From assembly GCA_011525385.1 (NCBI GenBank), contig WTGF01000128.1, positions 1-64,000 on the forward strand: DNA of 64,000 nt, in the 5' to 3' direction. Both the position numbers and the translations under genes were made by a program. The stretch is from Chloroflexota bacterium (lineage in GTDB: Bacteria; Chloroflexota; Anaerolineae; Aggregatilineales; Phototrophicaceae). The notes beneath the pieces are model-generated. The model was not told the origin of the DNA. It worked only from the letters and a program-made list of their open reading frames with translations, and did no database searches. Of the stretch, positions 16,046 through 24,693 are shown piece by piece (the first letter of the stretch is position 1; each line of letters opens with the position of its first letter).

Positions 16046-16408
16046 TTAGCTGTCCCGATTCGGCAACGCGCCGGCCAATCCAAGCCCTTCCAGCAGGCCA
16101 ACGACTCGCGATTGCTCGTTTTCAACGGCGCGAAGGCGATCGTCGAGAGCTTTGAAACCGGTGTCCACTTTGCCCTCTAGCCGTCGCAAATCGCCTTGCA
16201 TTTCCGTACGCAATTGCTGCATTTCGCCTAACATGTCCATACGCAACTGCTGCATATCGTCTTGCATATCCGAACGCAATTGCTGCATATCGCCGCGAAA
16301 CTCGTCGCGCATGCTTTTGCTATCGTTGCGCAGCCAACTGAACAAACCGCCTGAAACGGTTATGATGCTTGCGATCGTGAGAATGGTTTGCGCCCATTCC
16401 GTTTCCAT
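16046..16408 (-). CDS. Single-span hendecad coiled-coil protein
   Basis: A 120-aa protein with one N-terminal hydrophobic span (WAQTILTIASIITVSGGLFSWL) and four consecutive 11-residue units of the form RSDMQDDMQQL, then a charged helix ending near the proline. The layout matches the 11.95-kb protein (span then hendecads) although the repeat sequence differs. It is convergent with the nucleoside hydrolase gene. TATACT lies about 85 bases upstream as a possible -10, without a good -35. Function unknown. Confidence 0.65.
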   Translation of the reverse strand: METEWAQTILTIASIITVSGGLFSWLRNDSKSMRDEFRGDMQQLRSDMQDDMQQLRMDMLGEMQQLRTEMQGDLRRLEGKVDTGFKALDDRLRAVENEQSRVVGLLEGLGLAGALPNRDS

Positions 16409-16549
16409 GATGTATCCTCAGTGCCTGTATTCTTGCTTTCACTCTTCTTGGCTAACAACGAGATCCGCCTAGACAACTCACGACTACAGTATACCACACC
16501 CAAGCAAGGTGATTGAAGCGCCTGGGCAGACGCATATTTGCTGTAGCTC

Positions 16550-17713
16550 TCAATCGCGAAAGATCTGCTGCATCACGGCGAACTCATTAAAGAGCATCCA
16601 TTCCGCCGTTATTACGCCGTCGACAATTCTGTGCTGGGAAATGCCCCACATTTTGATCGGCCGTCCGGTCGGCTGCCCATAGACGCCATTGCCGCGGTGC
16701 GAGCCGGCGATGCTCCAGCGCACCGCGGCCAGGTAGCCCTCGTCGTCATTGCCCATCCAGTAGATATCGTCGATTGTCAGCGCCAGATCGGGGAACATCG
16801 CCAAAATCGACAGGACATGTGACTGATAATCGCCGCGCCCACTGAAAGCGCGCCCGGTCGAGCCTCTGAATTGCAGCGAAGGATGGTAGGCGCGCATGAC
16901 CTCATTCAGCATGCGCCGGTTCCAGATGTTGTGGTAGCTGCGGCGAATGAACTCCTCGATATCGAATCCGCCGGCGCTGCTCGGCAGCAGGTAGGCCGGC
17001 TTGCCTTGTCCGGGCAGGCGCTCCCCTTCGCCGGCGACTTCGCTGTCGGCGCCGCTTTCCATCTGGTTGCCGAACTCGCGCGCCAGCTCGCGCAGGTCAA
17101 AACCCAGTTGTCGGATCATGCTGGCGGTATCGTAAATCACCCACTCTTGGAAGATCTCGTTTTCCAAGGAGACACAGTTAGCGATGCACCAAAGCAGCAC
17201 TTTTTTGCCGGTCGGCTGGCCATAGCGCGAGAAGCCGGTGTTGTGCCCGCTGATCACCGTGCGATGCGAGGTATGGAAGCCGCTGACATCGTCCCCGGCC
17301 CAGATGATCTCATCGGCGAAGAGGCGGATATCGGGGAAGGCGTTGATGGTGTGAACTGTGTCGGCGACGATCTTCTCGCTGCCGTATTGCAAGCCATAGT
17401 CATCGTAAACGCGCGAGTTATGCCGATAGGTGTCATAAATATAGCCGATGTCCTTTTCTTCCCAGATCCGGTGGGTGATGCGCACGATATAGTCGATGAT
17501 GTCGACGTAGGTATCTTCAAAGCCGCGCATACTTTGCAGGCGCTCATCCCCCGGATTAAGCAGCAGGTTGTCTGTGCCGCCTTTGGCCGCCAACGAGATT
17601 GAAAAGTCGGGCGGCATGATTATGCGCGCGCTGCTGGCGCTGGCCGCGCCGTCCGACGGACTTGGGCTGCTATTCGCTTTGCGCTTGTTCGCTGGAGTTT
17701 GCTTGTCGGCCAC
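16550..17713 (-). CDS. Double SnoaL/NTF2-like domain protein
   Basis: Two copies of the cone-shaped SnoaL/NTF2 fold, roughly residues 70-200 and 250-385. Each begins with a helix (YVDIIDYIVRITHRIWEE; FIRRSYHNIWNRR) and ends in a strand carrying GQPTGK/GQPTGR and EWVIYD/EWMLFNE, as in ester-cyclase-type proteins. No cyclase substrate can be named. The GTG start at 17713 has TAGGAGAG at good spacing, but the first 60 residues are low-complexity and resemble a repeated fragment at 23.6 kb, so the protein might begin at the internal MPPDF or MRGFEDTY. It follows another double SnoaL protein and a sugar ABC importer on the same strand. Confidence 0.75.
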   Translation of the reverse strand: MADKQTPANKRKANSSPSPSDGAASASSARIIMPPDFSISLAAKGGTDNLLLNPGDERLQSMRGFEDTYVDIIDYIVRITHRIWEEKDIGYIYDTYRHNSRVYDDYGLQYGSEKIVADTVHTINAFPDIRLFADEIIWAGDDVSGFHTSHRTVISGHNTGFSRYGQPTGKKVLLWCIANCVSLENEIFQEWVIYDTASMIRQLGFDLRELAREFGNQMESGADSEVAGEGERLPGQGKPAYLLPSSAGGFDIEEFIRRSYHNIWNRRMLNEVMRAYHPSLQFRGSTGRAFSGRGDYQSHVLSILAMFPDLALTIDDIYWMGNDDEGYLAAVRWSIAGSHRGNGVYGQPTGRPIKMWGISQHRIVDGVITAEWMLFNEFAVMQQIFRD

Positions 17714-17771
17714 GGCTCGTCTCTCCTACAAGGCTTGTCCGGTAATGGATCACGCTGACGCGCTTTTTTCA

Positions 17772-17796
17772 CCCCTCTCCCACAAGGGGAGAGGGG
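17772..17796. repeat. CCCCTCTCCC hairpin repeat
   Basis: CCCCTCTCCC / GGGAGAGGGG is a perfect 10-bp stem with a five-base loop, between the two SnoaL genes. Same family as the repeat at 4689. Confidence 0.65.
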
Positions 17797-17906
17797 GAGC
17801 TAAGCTTGGCGGATTTCGTAATAATATGTTGGTTTTCGCAAGGATCGCCACCATTTTTGTATTGTTTCTGTTATCAATGAGTAAGATGTGCAGTAGCAGC
17901 CAAGCC

Positions 17907-18896
17907 TTACAGACGCTTTTCTTGTCGATAGTCGCGGTAGCGCTCGAATACGTCAATGCCCATCTGCATGAAGACGTCGATCATGTCAATATGGACCCAA
18001 TTGCTGATCAACAGATCGTCTTTTCGTTCCCAAAAGTCCATAATTCTCCAACGCAATGTCCGTCCCGTTGGCTCTTGACCGAGGAAGAAACCGTCGTGAA
18101 CCGCTACCAGGCTTGGCCAGCCGCTGGATACGGCGAATCGCCCCTCGGCATAGCGGACATTGTGCGAGCCACCCCAGGCGCCACTTATGCCGCGCAGAAA
18201 TTCACTGTGAACGCGCTCCAGAAACTCTTGCAGACTGCGCGCGGTACCAACCCCGCTCGGGCTATTCCAGAACATCCCCTCGTCCCAATACAGGGACATG
18301 GGTTGGTCTTTGCGCACTAAGCCAAAAAGCATCGACTCGACCAAGCGCAATGTCAGCCGCGTTTCCGCCGGGTCTTGGATGCTATTCAGGATGCCGCTGC
18401 CGTATTTCACGGCAGGTCGCAACCCTTCTATGGCAGGGGCGTCCCAGCCCAAGTGGAAGCCGCCTTGCTGCATTACATCGATCAGATCAAGCAGGAAGTA
18501 ACTCTTGACGATTTTCCCCTGTTCCAGCGCCACGATTTCGCCGTAGCGTATCAGTGTGTTGTCCCCGGTGGCGGCAATGCCCAGCCACTCGTTCTCAAAC
18601 TTGCCTTCGAAGTACCCAGTTGCGCTGACCCAATGCTGATCGCGAAAACTGCCAGCCAAGAGCACGTCGTAGCGACGCCGCAGATCTGGGAAGGATTGAC
18701 GCAGGGGCATCCACAGTTTTTCGATTAGGCCATCGACGCCGCGAATGTCATTGAAGGGTTGTGGTCCGTGCCATTCTATATCTTTGTGGGTACAGGTTTT
18801 GACGATTTCCGGAAGTTTTTCCGCGCTCGCTGCGTCAAGTTCGCTCCAATACCGCCGAATGGTCTCTCGATTGCGCTGGGCATTATGCACTGACAA
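17907..18896 (-). CDS. Double SnoaL/NTF2-like domain protein
   Basis: A 329-aa protein made of two NTF2/SnoaL-type domains (residues about 5-150 and 180-320). The first has DIEWHGPQPFNDIRGVDGLIEKLW...FPDLRRRYDV, the second DEGMFWNSPSGVGTARSLQEFLERVH; both end in strands around a dimer helix (YFLLDLIDVMQQGG; HIDMIDVFMQMG). I accept the TTG start at 18896 because AAAGGAGAG lies seven bases upstream. It is immediately downstream of the sugar permease genes and probably in their operon, so it may act on the imported compound; no reaction can be assigned. Confidence 0.75.
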   Translation of the reverse strand: MSVHNAQRNRETIRRYWSELDAASAEKLPEIVKTCTHKDIEWHGPQPFNDIRGVDGLIEKLWMPLRQSFPDLRRRYDVLLAGSFRDQHWVSATGYFEGKFENEWLGIAATGDNTLIRYGEIVALEQGKIVKSYFLLDLIDVMQQGGFHLGWDAPAIEGLRPAVKYGSGILNSIQDPAETRLTLRLVESMLFGLVRKDQPMSLYWDEGMFWNSPSGVGTARSLQEFLERVHSEFLRGISGAWGGSHNVRYAEGRFAVSSGWPSLVAVHDGFFLGQEPTGRTLRWRIMDFWERKDDLLISNWVHIDMIDVFMQMGIDVFERYRDYRQEKRL

Positions 18897-18992
18897 GTTA
18901 TCTCTCCTTTTCGTTAGATACCGACAGGCAGCGTTTTACCAGACTGCGTCTATCGGGCGCGATGCGATGATTGGCGCGGCAAAGTTTCGCAG

Positions 18993-19997
18993 TTATCCCT
19001 TCACGGCGCCGGCCGCCAGCCCTTTCACCAGATGCTTTTGAAAGAACAAGATGACGACGATGATAGGAATGGTCGCCGAAACCGAAGCCGCGGCTGCCAA
19101 GGTCAATTGCGCTGGATCTTCCGCGCCGGTGTAACGCGAGATGGCAACGGGCAGGGTCCAATTGGTCTGCGTTAGTACGCGCACCAGCAAGAATTCATTA
19201 TAGGCCAGCAGAAGCGTGAAGAGCGCGGTTGAAATAATGCCGGGCCAAGCGACCGGGACGATAACATTCAGGAACGAGGTCAGTCGGTTTGCGCCATCGA
19301 CCATGGCCGATTCTTCCAGGTCTCTTGGCACTTCCATAAAGAAGCTGCGCAGCATCCAGATTGTAAAGGGCTGATTGACCGCGACCAGAGCGATGATAAC
19401 CAGGATATGGGTATCAAGCAGGTTGGTCAATGAGCCGATCCAGAAATAGGGCAGCACGAATGCCAGGCGCGGCAAGGCGCGGAAGGCCAGCGCCGCGATG
19501 AGAATCACGACCGCAGCCATGCCGGCATAGCGCGCCAGCGCATAGCCGGCCAGGCAACCGATGCTGATCGAGGTGATGATGGTAAAAACCGTGACCACGA
19601 TCGTGTTGATGAAGTAGTTGTAGTATTTCGCCATGTATACCTGCTGCGGTATTGCCCAGAGCAGAACGCCGTAGCCGATCAAACCGCCGATGTAGATCCA
19701 GGCCGGGTTGACCGGGAAGTAGCGGGCAAAGAGCATCAAGCAGGTGATGACGACGGCGGCAATCAGGATGATGTAGCCGACCGCAGAGCCGGCATCGGGC
19801 AAGGAGCGAATCCAGACTTCCTGGTAATTTTTCCAAGTGGGCTGGAATATGAAAATCGGCGCTCGCGAGAAGGCGTCTTTGAAAGTCTTGAAAGATTGCA
19901 GGGTCGTCCAGAAGAAGGGCACTAGACTGTACACAGCGAAGAGGGCGAGCACAATGTGCACGAGGACGCGGCCCGGGCGGCTGGTTACTCGGTCCAT
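18993..19997 (-). CDS. Sugar ABC importer permease, MalG-type
   Basis: Carbohydrate-importer inner-membrane component of the MalG/UgpE class, 334 aa. The ATPase-coupling EAA loop is visible as VPRDLEESAMVDGANRLTSFLNVIVPVAWPGI. Between the first span and the conserved core there is an insertion of about 60 hydrophobic residues (IILIAAVVITCLMLFARYF...GLIGYGVLLWAI), which would add two spans to the usual six. The true start is the ATG at 19997, overlapping the ribosome-binding GAGGAGC in the end of the preceding permease gene; the ORF-track start is too early. Confidence 0.92.
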   Translation of the reverse strand: MDRVTSRPGRVLVHIVLALFAVYSLVPFFWTTLQSFKTFKDAFSRAPIFIFQPTWKNYQEVWIRSLPDAGSAVGYIILIAAVVITCLMLFARYFPVNPAWIYIGGLIGYGVLLWAIPQQVYMAKYYNYFINTIVVTVFTIITSISIGCLAGYALARYAGMAAVVILIAALAFRALPRLAFVLPYFWIGSLTNLLDTHILVIIALVAVNQPFTIWMLRSFFMEVPRDLEESAMVDGANRLTSFLNVIVPVAWPGIISTALFTLLLAYNEFLLVRVLTQTNWTLPVAISRYTGAEDPAQLTLAAAASVSATIPIIVVILFFQKHLVKGLAAGAVKG

Positions 19998-19998
19998 T

Positions 19999-20862
19999 TT
20001 AGCGCTCCTCGATTTGCTCTTTGTACATGAGATAGAGGAAGGGGACGAGCACCACCATGATGCCGATAACAGTGATGATTGCCATGGCATTGGCTTTGCC
20101 GAGGCGCTGCACCTGCATGGCAGTGAGGAAGGTGTAGGTCATGACGGTGTCGGCTTTGAATTGCGGATTGAGCTCGGAGAGCACGAAGACGCTATCGAAG
20201 ACGCGGTAAGAATCCATGATCGAAAAGAGCAAGATGAAAATCGTCAAAGAGCTTACGTAAGGAATGACGATGTGACGGATCTTTTGCATGCGGGTCGCGC
20301 CGTCGATGGAGGCGGCCTCAAACATTTCAACGGGCAGGGTTTGAAAGCCGGCGAAATAGACGACGATGGTGAAGGGCGTGACATACCAGATACCAAAAAC
20401 GATGATCAGCGTTTTGACCGAGGTCTCGTTAACGCGGAAGCGCGCGCCAGTTATCTGTTGATACAGCCAGGTCAACAATCCCGATGGTTCCCAGAGCTGC
20501 TTGAACATGATCGTGCCGATGATAGGCACGATGATAAAAGGCAGCAGGAAAATGGAGAGATAGACGCCACGGACCAAGCCCGAGACTTGATCGAGGAAGA
20601 GCGCGACCACGAAACCGATGACAACCCAACTGGGCACGACGATGGCGATGTAGAGCGCGGTGAACTCGAAGGAGCGCCAAAAGCGCTGGTCCTCAAAGAT
20701 CTCGATAAAATTGCGCAAGCCGACGAATTCCGGCGCAGTGATGTTGCGGAAGGTCATATATTGAAAGCTGAGAAAAACCGCCATCAAAAGCGGCAGCACC
20801 ATCAAAGCGAACATGATGACGATGCTGGGCGAGGCAAAGGCGAAAAAGGCATTTCGTTTCAT
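19999..20862 (-). CDS. Sugar ABC importer permease, MalF/UgpA-type
   Basis: Partner permease, 287 aa, six predicted spans starting with SPSIVIMFALMVLPLLMAVFLSF. The EAA loop reads EMFEAASIDGATRMQKIRHIVIPYV. It overlaps the MalG-type gene at the ribosome-binding site and follows the binding-protein gene by 133 bases, a gap that contains one GGGGACGACC...GGTCGCCCC palindrome. No ATPase gene is nearby, so a shared MsmX/UgpC-type ATPase must be supplied from elsewhere. Confidence 0.92.
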   Translation of the reverse strand: MKRNAFFAFASPSIVIMFALMVLPLLMAVFLSFQYMTFRNITAPEFVGLRNFIEIFEDQRFWRSFEFTALYIAIVVPSWVVIGFVVALFLDQVSGLVRGVYLSIFLLPFIIVPIIGTIMFKQLWEPSGLLTWLYQQITGARFRVNETSVKTLIIVFGIWYVTPFTIVVYFAGFQTLPVEMFEAASIDGATRMQKIRHIVIPYVSSLTIFILLFSIMDSYRVFDSVFVLSELNPQFKADTVMTYTFLTAMQVQRLGKANAMAIITVIGIMVVLVPFLYLMYKEQIEER

Positions 20863-20943
20863 TTAGTATTCTGCCCGTCTAAATCTTCTCCCAATGCAAT
20901 GGGGGGACTTTGCTAGCCGCCAGGCGCTCGCGACAATGGCAAA

Positions 20944-20970
20944 GGGGACGACCCACCAGGTCGCCCCTAG
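20944..20970. repeat. GGGCGACC palindrome family member
   Basis: GGGGACGACCCACCAGGTCGCCCCTAG, an imperfect inverted repeat between the sugar-binding-protein gene and its permease. The same family is found at 46.0, 47.7, 49.15, 50.6 and 63.25 kb. As RNA it could fold and set the ratio of binding protein to permease mRNA. Confidence 0.6.
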
Positions 20971-20995
20971 GATTCTGTCGCGCATAGCGCGGGCT

Positions 20996-22288
20996 TTAGC
21001 CCTCAATATAACCTTGAGCGGCCGCTTCGGTGATGTAGTCGGCGGCGGCGGCTTGCAACGCTTCTTCGGCGGTCATGTCGCCGGGCCATACCAGCGGGAG
21101 GTACTGCTCGAGCTTGGCGATGGCGATAGAGACGGCCGGGTTGATGGCGTAGTTGCCGATGCCGTTGCCGATCGTTTCGTTGGCGGCGGGCAAGTAGGGT
21201 CCGCCGAACTCGCCGGCGGAATTGCGCGTGGTCGAGCCAACAGCGGCGGCGGCTTGCTGACTGGCGGCGTCAACCGTTTCCATGATGACCTGGAAAATCA
21301 GGTCGGGATCGTTGGTGGTGTTGGTCGGGATGAAGTAGAAATCCAGCCAGGCGGAACCGGCGCGCGGACCGCCCGCAACGACGCTCGGTGCTGGCGCGTA
21401 GCCAATAACATCGCCCAGGTCGGTGCGCTCGGGGTCGGCCATTGTGGCGGCGCGGCTGGCCCAGATCTTGGTCAGCGGCAAGCCGCCGTTGCCCATGGCG
21501 ACTTGGATCTCGTTCAAGCCGTAGGCTACGCCATCCTCACCGACACAACGATTAACTGTCTCGATCATCAGGTCAACCGCGGCGATACCCTCGTCGCTGT
21601 TGAAGGCGGGCATATTGTCGTCATCGAGGTAATCGCCGCCCATGGCGCGCAGCAGCATGAAGAATTCCAACTCCCAGGCGCGGGCGCGGGAGACATCCAT
21701 CGCATAGATCAATTCCCAATCCGGGTTGCCCAAGCCGACCTCGTCGCACCAATTGTGCAGGTCGTCATAGGTGTCGGGGACGGTCCAGCCATTTTCTTCG
21801 AAGACATCGATACGGTAAACCAGGTGCAGCGTATTGCCGACCATGGGAATGCCGTAGATGTTGCCTTGGTAGCTGCCGCTTTTCCAGTAACCCGCGGGGA
21901 TATCGTCGAGGTCGTATTCGTCGCGATACTTGTCGATCAGATCGTTGAGGGGCATGACCCAGCCGGGGGGACCCCATTCGGCAACCTGGCCATTGGCGCC
22001 ATGCAGGATGTCATAGGGCGAATCGCCACCGGCCGAAAGCGCCAGGCGAACCTGCTCTTGCAGCGAGGAGGAATCCAGCAGGTTGGTATTGATGGTCAGG
22101 TTGTCCACTTCGCTGCAGGCTTCCATTTCCGCAGCGTAGAACTCGGTAATGGCGAAGGGCCAGCTGATCATTTCGATGGTCACGGGCGCGGCTGGCGCAT
22201 CGATATTGCAGGGATCTCCGCTCTGAGCGAATGCCGGGATTGAAACAAATAATCCCAACAGCAGCAATACAAAAAGTACTAAACGCAT
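20996..22288 (-). CDS. Sugar ABC importer extracellular binding protein
   Basis: Solute-binding protein family 1 (MalE-like), 430 aa. Signal peptide MRLVLFVLLLLGLFVSIPAFA followed by QSGDPCN, again an AxA-Q type without a lipobox cysteine. The mature domain contains ILHGANGQVAEWGPPGWVMPLNDLIDKY and YQGNIYGIPMVGNTLHLVYRIDVFEENG, the latter typical of the family hinge. The start is the ATG at 22288 with AAGGAG six bases upstream; the ORF-track extension runs through the leader and terminator. It is first in the importer operon, below a LacI gene. Confidence 0.92.
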   Translation of the reverse strand: MRLVLFVLLLLGLFVSIPAFAQSGDPCNIDAPAAPVTIEMISWPFAITEFYAAEMEACSEVDNLTINTNLLDSSSLQEQVRLALSAGGDSPYDILHGANGQVAEWGPPGWVMPLNDLIDKYRDEYDLDDIPAGYWKSGSYQGNIYGIPMVGNTLHLVYRIDVFEENGWTVPDTYDDLHNWCDEVGLGNPDWELIYAMDVSRARAWELEFFMLLRAMGGDYLDDDNMPAFNSDEGIAAVDLMIETVNRCVGEDGVAYGLNEIQVAMGNGGLPLTKIWASRAATMADPERTDLGDVIGYAPAPSVVAGGPRAGSAWLDFYFIPTNTTNDPDLIFQVIMETVDAASQQAAAAVGSTTRNSAGEFGGPYLPAANETIGNGIGNYAINPAVSIAIAKLEQYLPLVWPGDMTAEEALQAAAADYITEAAAQGYIEG

Positions 22289-22309
22289 AACATACTCCTT
22301 AATGTGATA

Positions 22310-22322
22310 GACGTTGAACGTC
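22310..22322. promoter_or_regulatory. Possible operator GACGTTGAACGTC
   Basis: A 13-bp palindrome around a single central base, 21 bases upstream of the binding-protein ATG. It could bind the LacI regulator encoded next door, but its sequence differs from the site in front of that regulator. Confidence 0.3.
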
Positions 22323-22332
22323 CCGAACATTG

Positions 22333-22365
22333 AAAAAAGGCGCGCTTTGCAAAAAAGCGATCGCC
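22333..22365 (-). terminator. Intrinsic terminator after the LacI gene
   Basis: On the minus strand GGCG-AT-CGCTTT pairs with AAAGCG-CGCC around a short loop, with a two-base bulge, followed by TTTTTT. It lies 72 bases after the LacI stop and 45 bases before the binding-protein ATG, so it either ends the regulator mRNA or works as a leaky attenuator ahead of the importer genes. Confidence 0.65.
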
Positions 22366-22436
22366 ACCTTTTCCTTCTTCCATTGACACTCCCTTTCCGC
22401 CGTGTTTTGGCAATTCGCCGCGGGCGCAGCAGCGCA

Positions 22437-23462
22437 TTATCCTTTTGGATTCGGACCGGTGGATCCACGCACGATGAGCTCCACCGGGAGCGTATGTTGA
22501 ATCGGCGTCCGCGGCTGTTCTTCGATCAATTGCAGCAGACTCTCTACAGCCAGCCTGCCCATGTCCGACACCGCTTGCCCAACGGTAGTTAAAGCCGGCT
22601 CGGTCACACCGGAGGCCAAGATGCCATCGTAACCGGCAATGGACAGATCTTGCGGAATACGGATCTTTAGTTCTTTTGCCAGAGACAAGGCGTTGATTGC
22701 CATTGGGTCGGTGAAAAAGAGAATAGCTGTCGGCGGCGCGGGATGAGACAAAAAAGTCTTGAAGGACCGCGTATGGTAATGCGGATCGGTGGATTTTGCC
22801 GATATGACCAGCGACGGATCATAAGCGATATCCGCGTCTCTCAACGCACCCGCGTATCCCGCGTGCCTGTCGCCGTCGGTCTCGTAGACTTCCGGCAGTC
22901 TTTCGAAGCCAATGCGCCTGTGCCCCAGGGAAATCAGGTGCTCCGTCAAGGCTCTCGCTCCCTGTACATGATCAGCAGCCACAAAAGATATGCCGGTATT
23001 TGAAACGCGCCGCGGCAGGAAGACATGCGGCATCTGCTCGTCCGTCATAAGTTGCGAGAGCGCCACTGTCTCGTTCGAGCCGGGCGGCCAGGCTACGATG
23101 ATGCCGTCAACCTCGCGCGAGCGGCACAGGCTTTTGATCCGCCGCTCGTTGCCCGCCATAGAGGTGTAGAGGATCAAGTTATATTCGGCGTCTTCGGCAA
23201 CCGCTGCCATGCCGGGAATGAGCTCGGCGAGGAAATCGGCGACTCGTTGAAAAGGATAATTGACGACCAGACCAAGTTTCTCGGTGCGCTGCCGGCGCAG
23301 GTTGCGCGCAGCTGCCGAAGGCTGATAGCCCAATTCGTCCACTGCGCGCAAAACACGTTCTCTGGTAGCCGACGAGACATCGCTACGGCCATTTAAGGCT
23401 TTCGAAACGGTTGAACGTGATATGCCCAGCTCGTTTGACAGATCTTTGATCGTAACGGGCAC
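22437..23462 (-). CDS. LacI-family transcriptional regulator
   Basis: DNA-binding repressor, 341 aa. The helix-turn-helix and hinge read VTIKDLSNELGISRSTVSKALNG...LGYQPSAAARNL, followed by a periplasmic-binding-like sensor domain. The start is the GTG at 23462 (GGAG nine bases upstream); the ORF-track N-terminal 90 residues cover the operator and repeat DNA. A perfect 14-bp palindrome CGAAATCGATTTCG lies 50 bases upstream, pointing to autoregulation. It most likely controls the adjoining sugar importer and SnoaL genes. Confidence 0.92.
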   Translation of the reverse strand: MPVTIKDLSNELGISRSTVSKALNGRSDVSSATRERVLRAVDELGYQPSAAARNLRRQRTEKLGLVVNYPFQRVADFLAELIPGMAAVAEDAEYNLILYTSMAGNERRIKSLCRSREVDGIIVAWPPGSNETVALSQLMTDEQMPHVFLPRRVSNTGISFVAADHVQGARALTEHLISLGHRRIGFERLPEVYETDGDRHAGYAGALRDADIAYDPSLVISAKSTDPHYHTRSFKTFLSHPAPPTAILFFTDPMAINALSLAKELKIRIPQDLSIAGYDGILASGVTEPALTTVGQAVSDMGRLAVESLLQLIEEQPRTPIQHTLPVELIVRGSTGPNPKG

Positions 23463-23511
23463 CTTGCGTATCTCCAATTGCCCAGCAACGGGAAAACCTA
23501 CTAAACTGTTT

Positions 23512-23525
23512 CGAAATCGATTTCG
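23512..23525. promoter_or_regulatory. LacI-type operator CGAAATCGATTTCG
   Basis: A perfect 14-bp palindrome with the central CG typical of LacI/GalR operators, embedded in GTTTCGAAATCGATTTCGTAAAC, 50 bases upstream of the GTG of the LacI gene. Confidence 0.7.
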
Positions 23526-23596
23526 TAAACTCGTACATATAATATCACCTATTTTGCCGTTTGGCAAGTTTTTCGGCTGACAAACCTGTGGTTGAA

Positions 23597-23794
23597 CTAT
23601 TCTGCGTAAGTTTTGGCGGGCTCGCCGCGCGTGTGACAGCGGCGCTCCGCGCCCGGGTTCCGCAGTAAATTGTCGGCGCCGCTTTTGGCCGCGAGTGAAA
23701 TGGAAAATTCGGCGGGCAGGTGATGCGCGCAATTTGCGCCCTGGGATTGCGTTGGCGCCTTACTGCCTTGGGAGGCGTCCGATAATCCAATCAC
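23597..23794 (-). pseudogene. Fragment related to the N-terminus of the 16.55-kb SnoaL protein
   Basis: The minus strand encodes PAEFSISLAAKSGADNLL and RNPGAER, matching PPDFSISLAAKGGTDNLLLN of the SnoaL protein at 16550-17713, also visible at DNA level (TTTTGGCCGCGAGTGAAATG against TTTGGCCGCCAACGAGATTG). Nothing of the SnoaL domains follows. It is either a truncated gene copy or a dispersed coding-like repeat that has also become fused to the SnoaL gene. Confidence 0.5.
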
Positions 23795-23834
23795 CCGCTA
23801 TTTTGGAGCGATTGTCGCGAACTCTTTTGAATCC

Positions 23835-24647
23835 TCAGTCCAGCGCTTTTGATGATGTCTCAAAAAAGCGAATTGTCGCGTCGCGCAGCGGCAGCCAATC
23901 GTGCCCGCAGTCCGGCACGACCATAATCCTGACATCGCAGCCGATCTGCTGGTAGTGCTGATAGAGCGATTCCAGACGCTGGCGGCGTGTGATGCCGGCT
24001 CGGTTCGCGCCGGGCGCCCAGTAGGCATCGCCTTCCGTTATCTTGATATTCGCATTGTCATTTTCGCCGATCAGAAGCTGTATCGGCATATCGCGCAGCG
24101 CGCCAGCGTCGATGACCTGCCCAAATAGCCCCTCGACATCGCGGATGCCGCTCCACCAATCCAGCGAATCGTCAAGAAGTGTGATGCGACCGGGAGCCGC
24201 CAGCGAAAGGGCTTGCACATGCCCTGGATGCAAATAGGCGAAGCGATGCGCGAATTGCGCACCGCCGGAAAACCCACCCAGCATGAAGCGATCATCCGCC
24301 AGGTCATATCGCTCACGAATCTCTTCCAGCATGTCCAACAGAATCAGATCAAAGCGAAGGCCTCGGAAGAGCAATTGCTTGTAGTTGTCGACATCGTCGG
24401 GATCAATGAGGCCGGCCGGGAAGAGCGGGCAGATCAGAAGGACTCGATTCCTAATCGCGAAATCGCTGAGATGATCGCGGTAAAGGGCAGCGTCTCGGTA
24501 AGTCCCATGCACATAAACGCAGATCTGCCGGATTTCATCGGGCACGTACAAGCAGTAGGAAAAGCGCGGATCGGCGCGATGGGCGAAGAACGCCGTTCGT
24601 TTGAATAGGAAAGGGGATACTCCCCCAGTTCCTCGAGTTTTCGACAT
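23835..24647 (-). CDS. Alpha/beta hydrolase (esterase-like)
   Basis: A 270-aa hydrolase with the nucleophile elbow GGFSGGAQFAHR, a likely acid in GENDNANIK and a catalytic histidine in VPDCGHDWLP. The oxyanion region is probably ICVYVHGTYRDA. No signal peptide, so cytoplasmic. The overall form is like feruloyl/acetyl esterases that trim sugar esters, which fits the pectin-like locus, but no substrate can be proved. I use the ATG at 24647 after GAGGGAGG; the ORF-track extension overlaps the upstream dehydrogenase gene. It is the last gene of the minus arm. Confidence 0.75.
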   Translation of the reverse strand: MSKTRGTGGVSPFLFKRTAFFAHRADPRFSYCLYVPDEIRQICVYVHGTYRDAALYRDHLSDFAIRNRVLLICPLFPAGLIDPDDVDNYKQLLFRGLRFDLILLDMLEEIRERYDLADDRFMLGGFSGGAQFAHRFAYLHPGHVQALSLAAPGRITLLDDSLDWWSGIRDVEGLFGQVIDAGALRDMPIQLLIGENDNANIKITEGDAYWAPGANRAGITRRQRLESLYQHYQQIGCDVRIMVVPDCGHDWLPLRDATIRFFETSSKALD

Positions 24648-24693
24648 TACCTCCCTCACGCCATCGGCTACGCTTACAGGGCTGCGCTTGTGG

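Noticed and set aside
16192-16320. Repeated TTGCTGCAT blocks near 16.2 kb as a tandem-repeat locus or CRISPR
   Set aside because: The 33-base periodicity is explained by the hendecad coding sequence of the minus-strand coiled-coil gene.
17772-17796. C/G-rich hairpins as intrinsic terminators
   Set aside because: The hairpins at 4.69, 17.77 and 32.2-32.3 kb lack a following U-run on the transcribed strand, so I list them as repeats.
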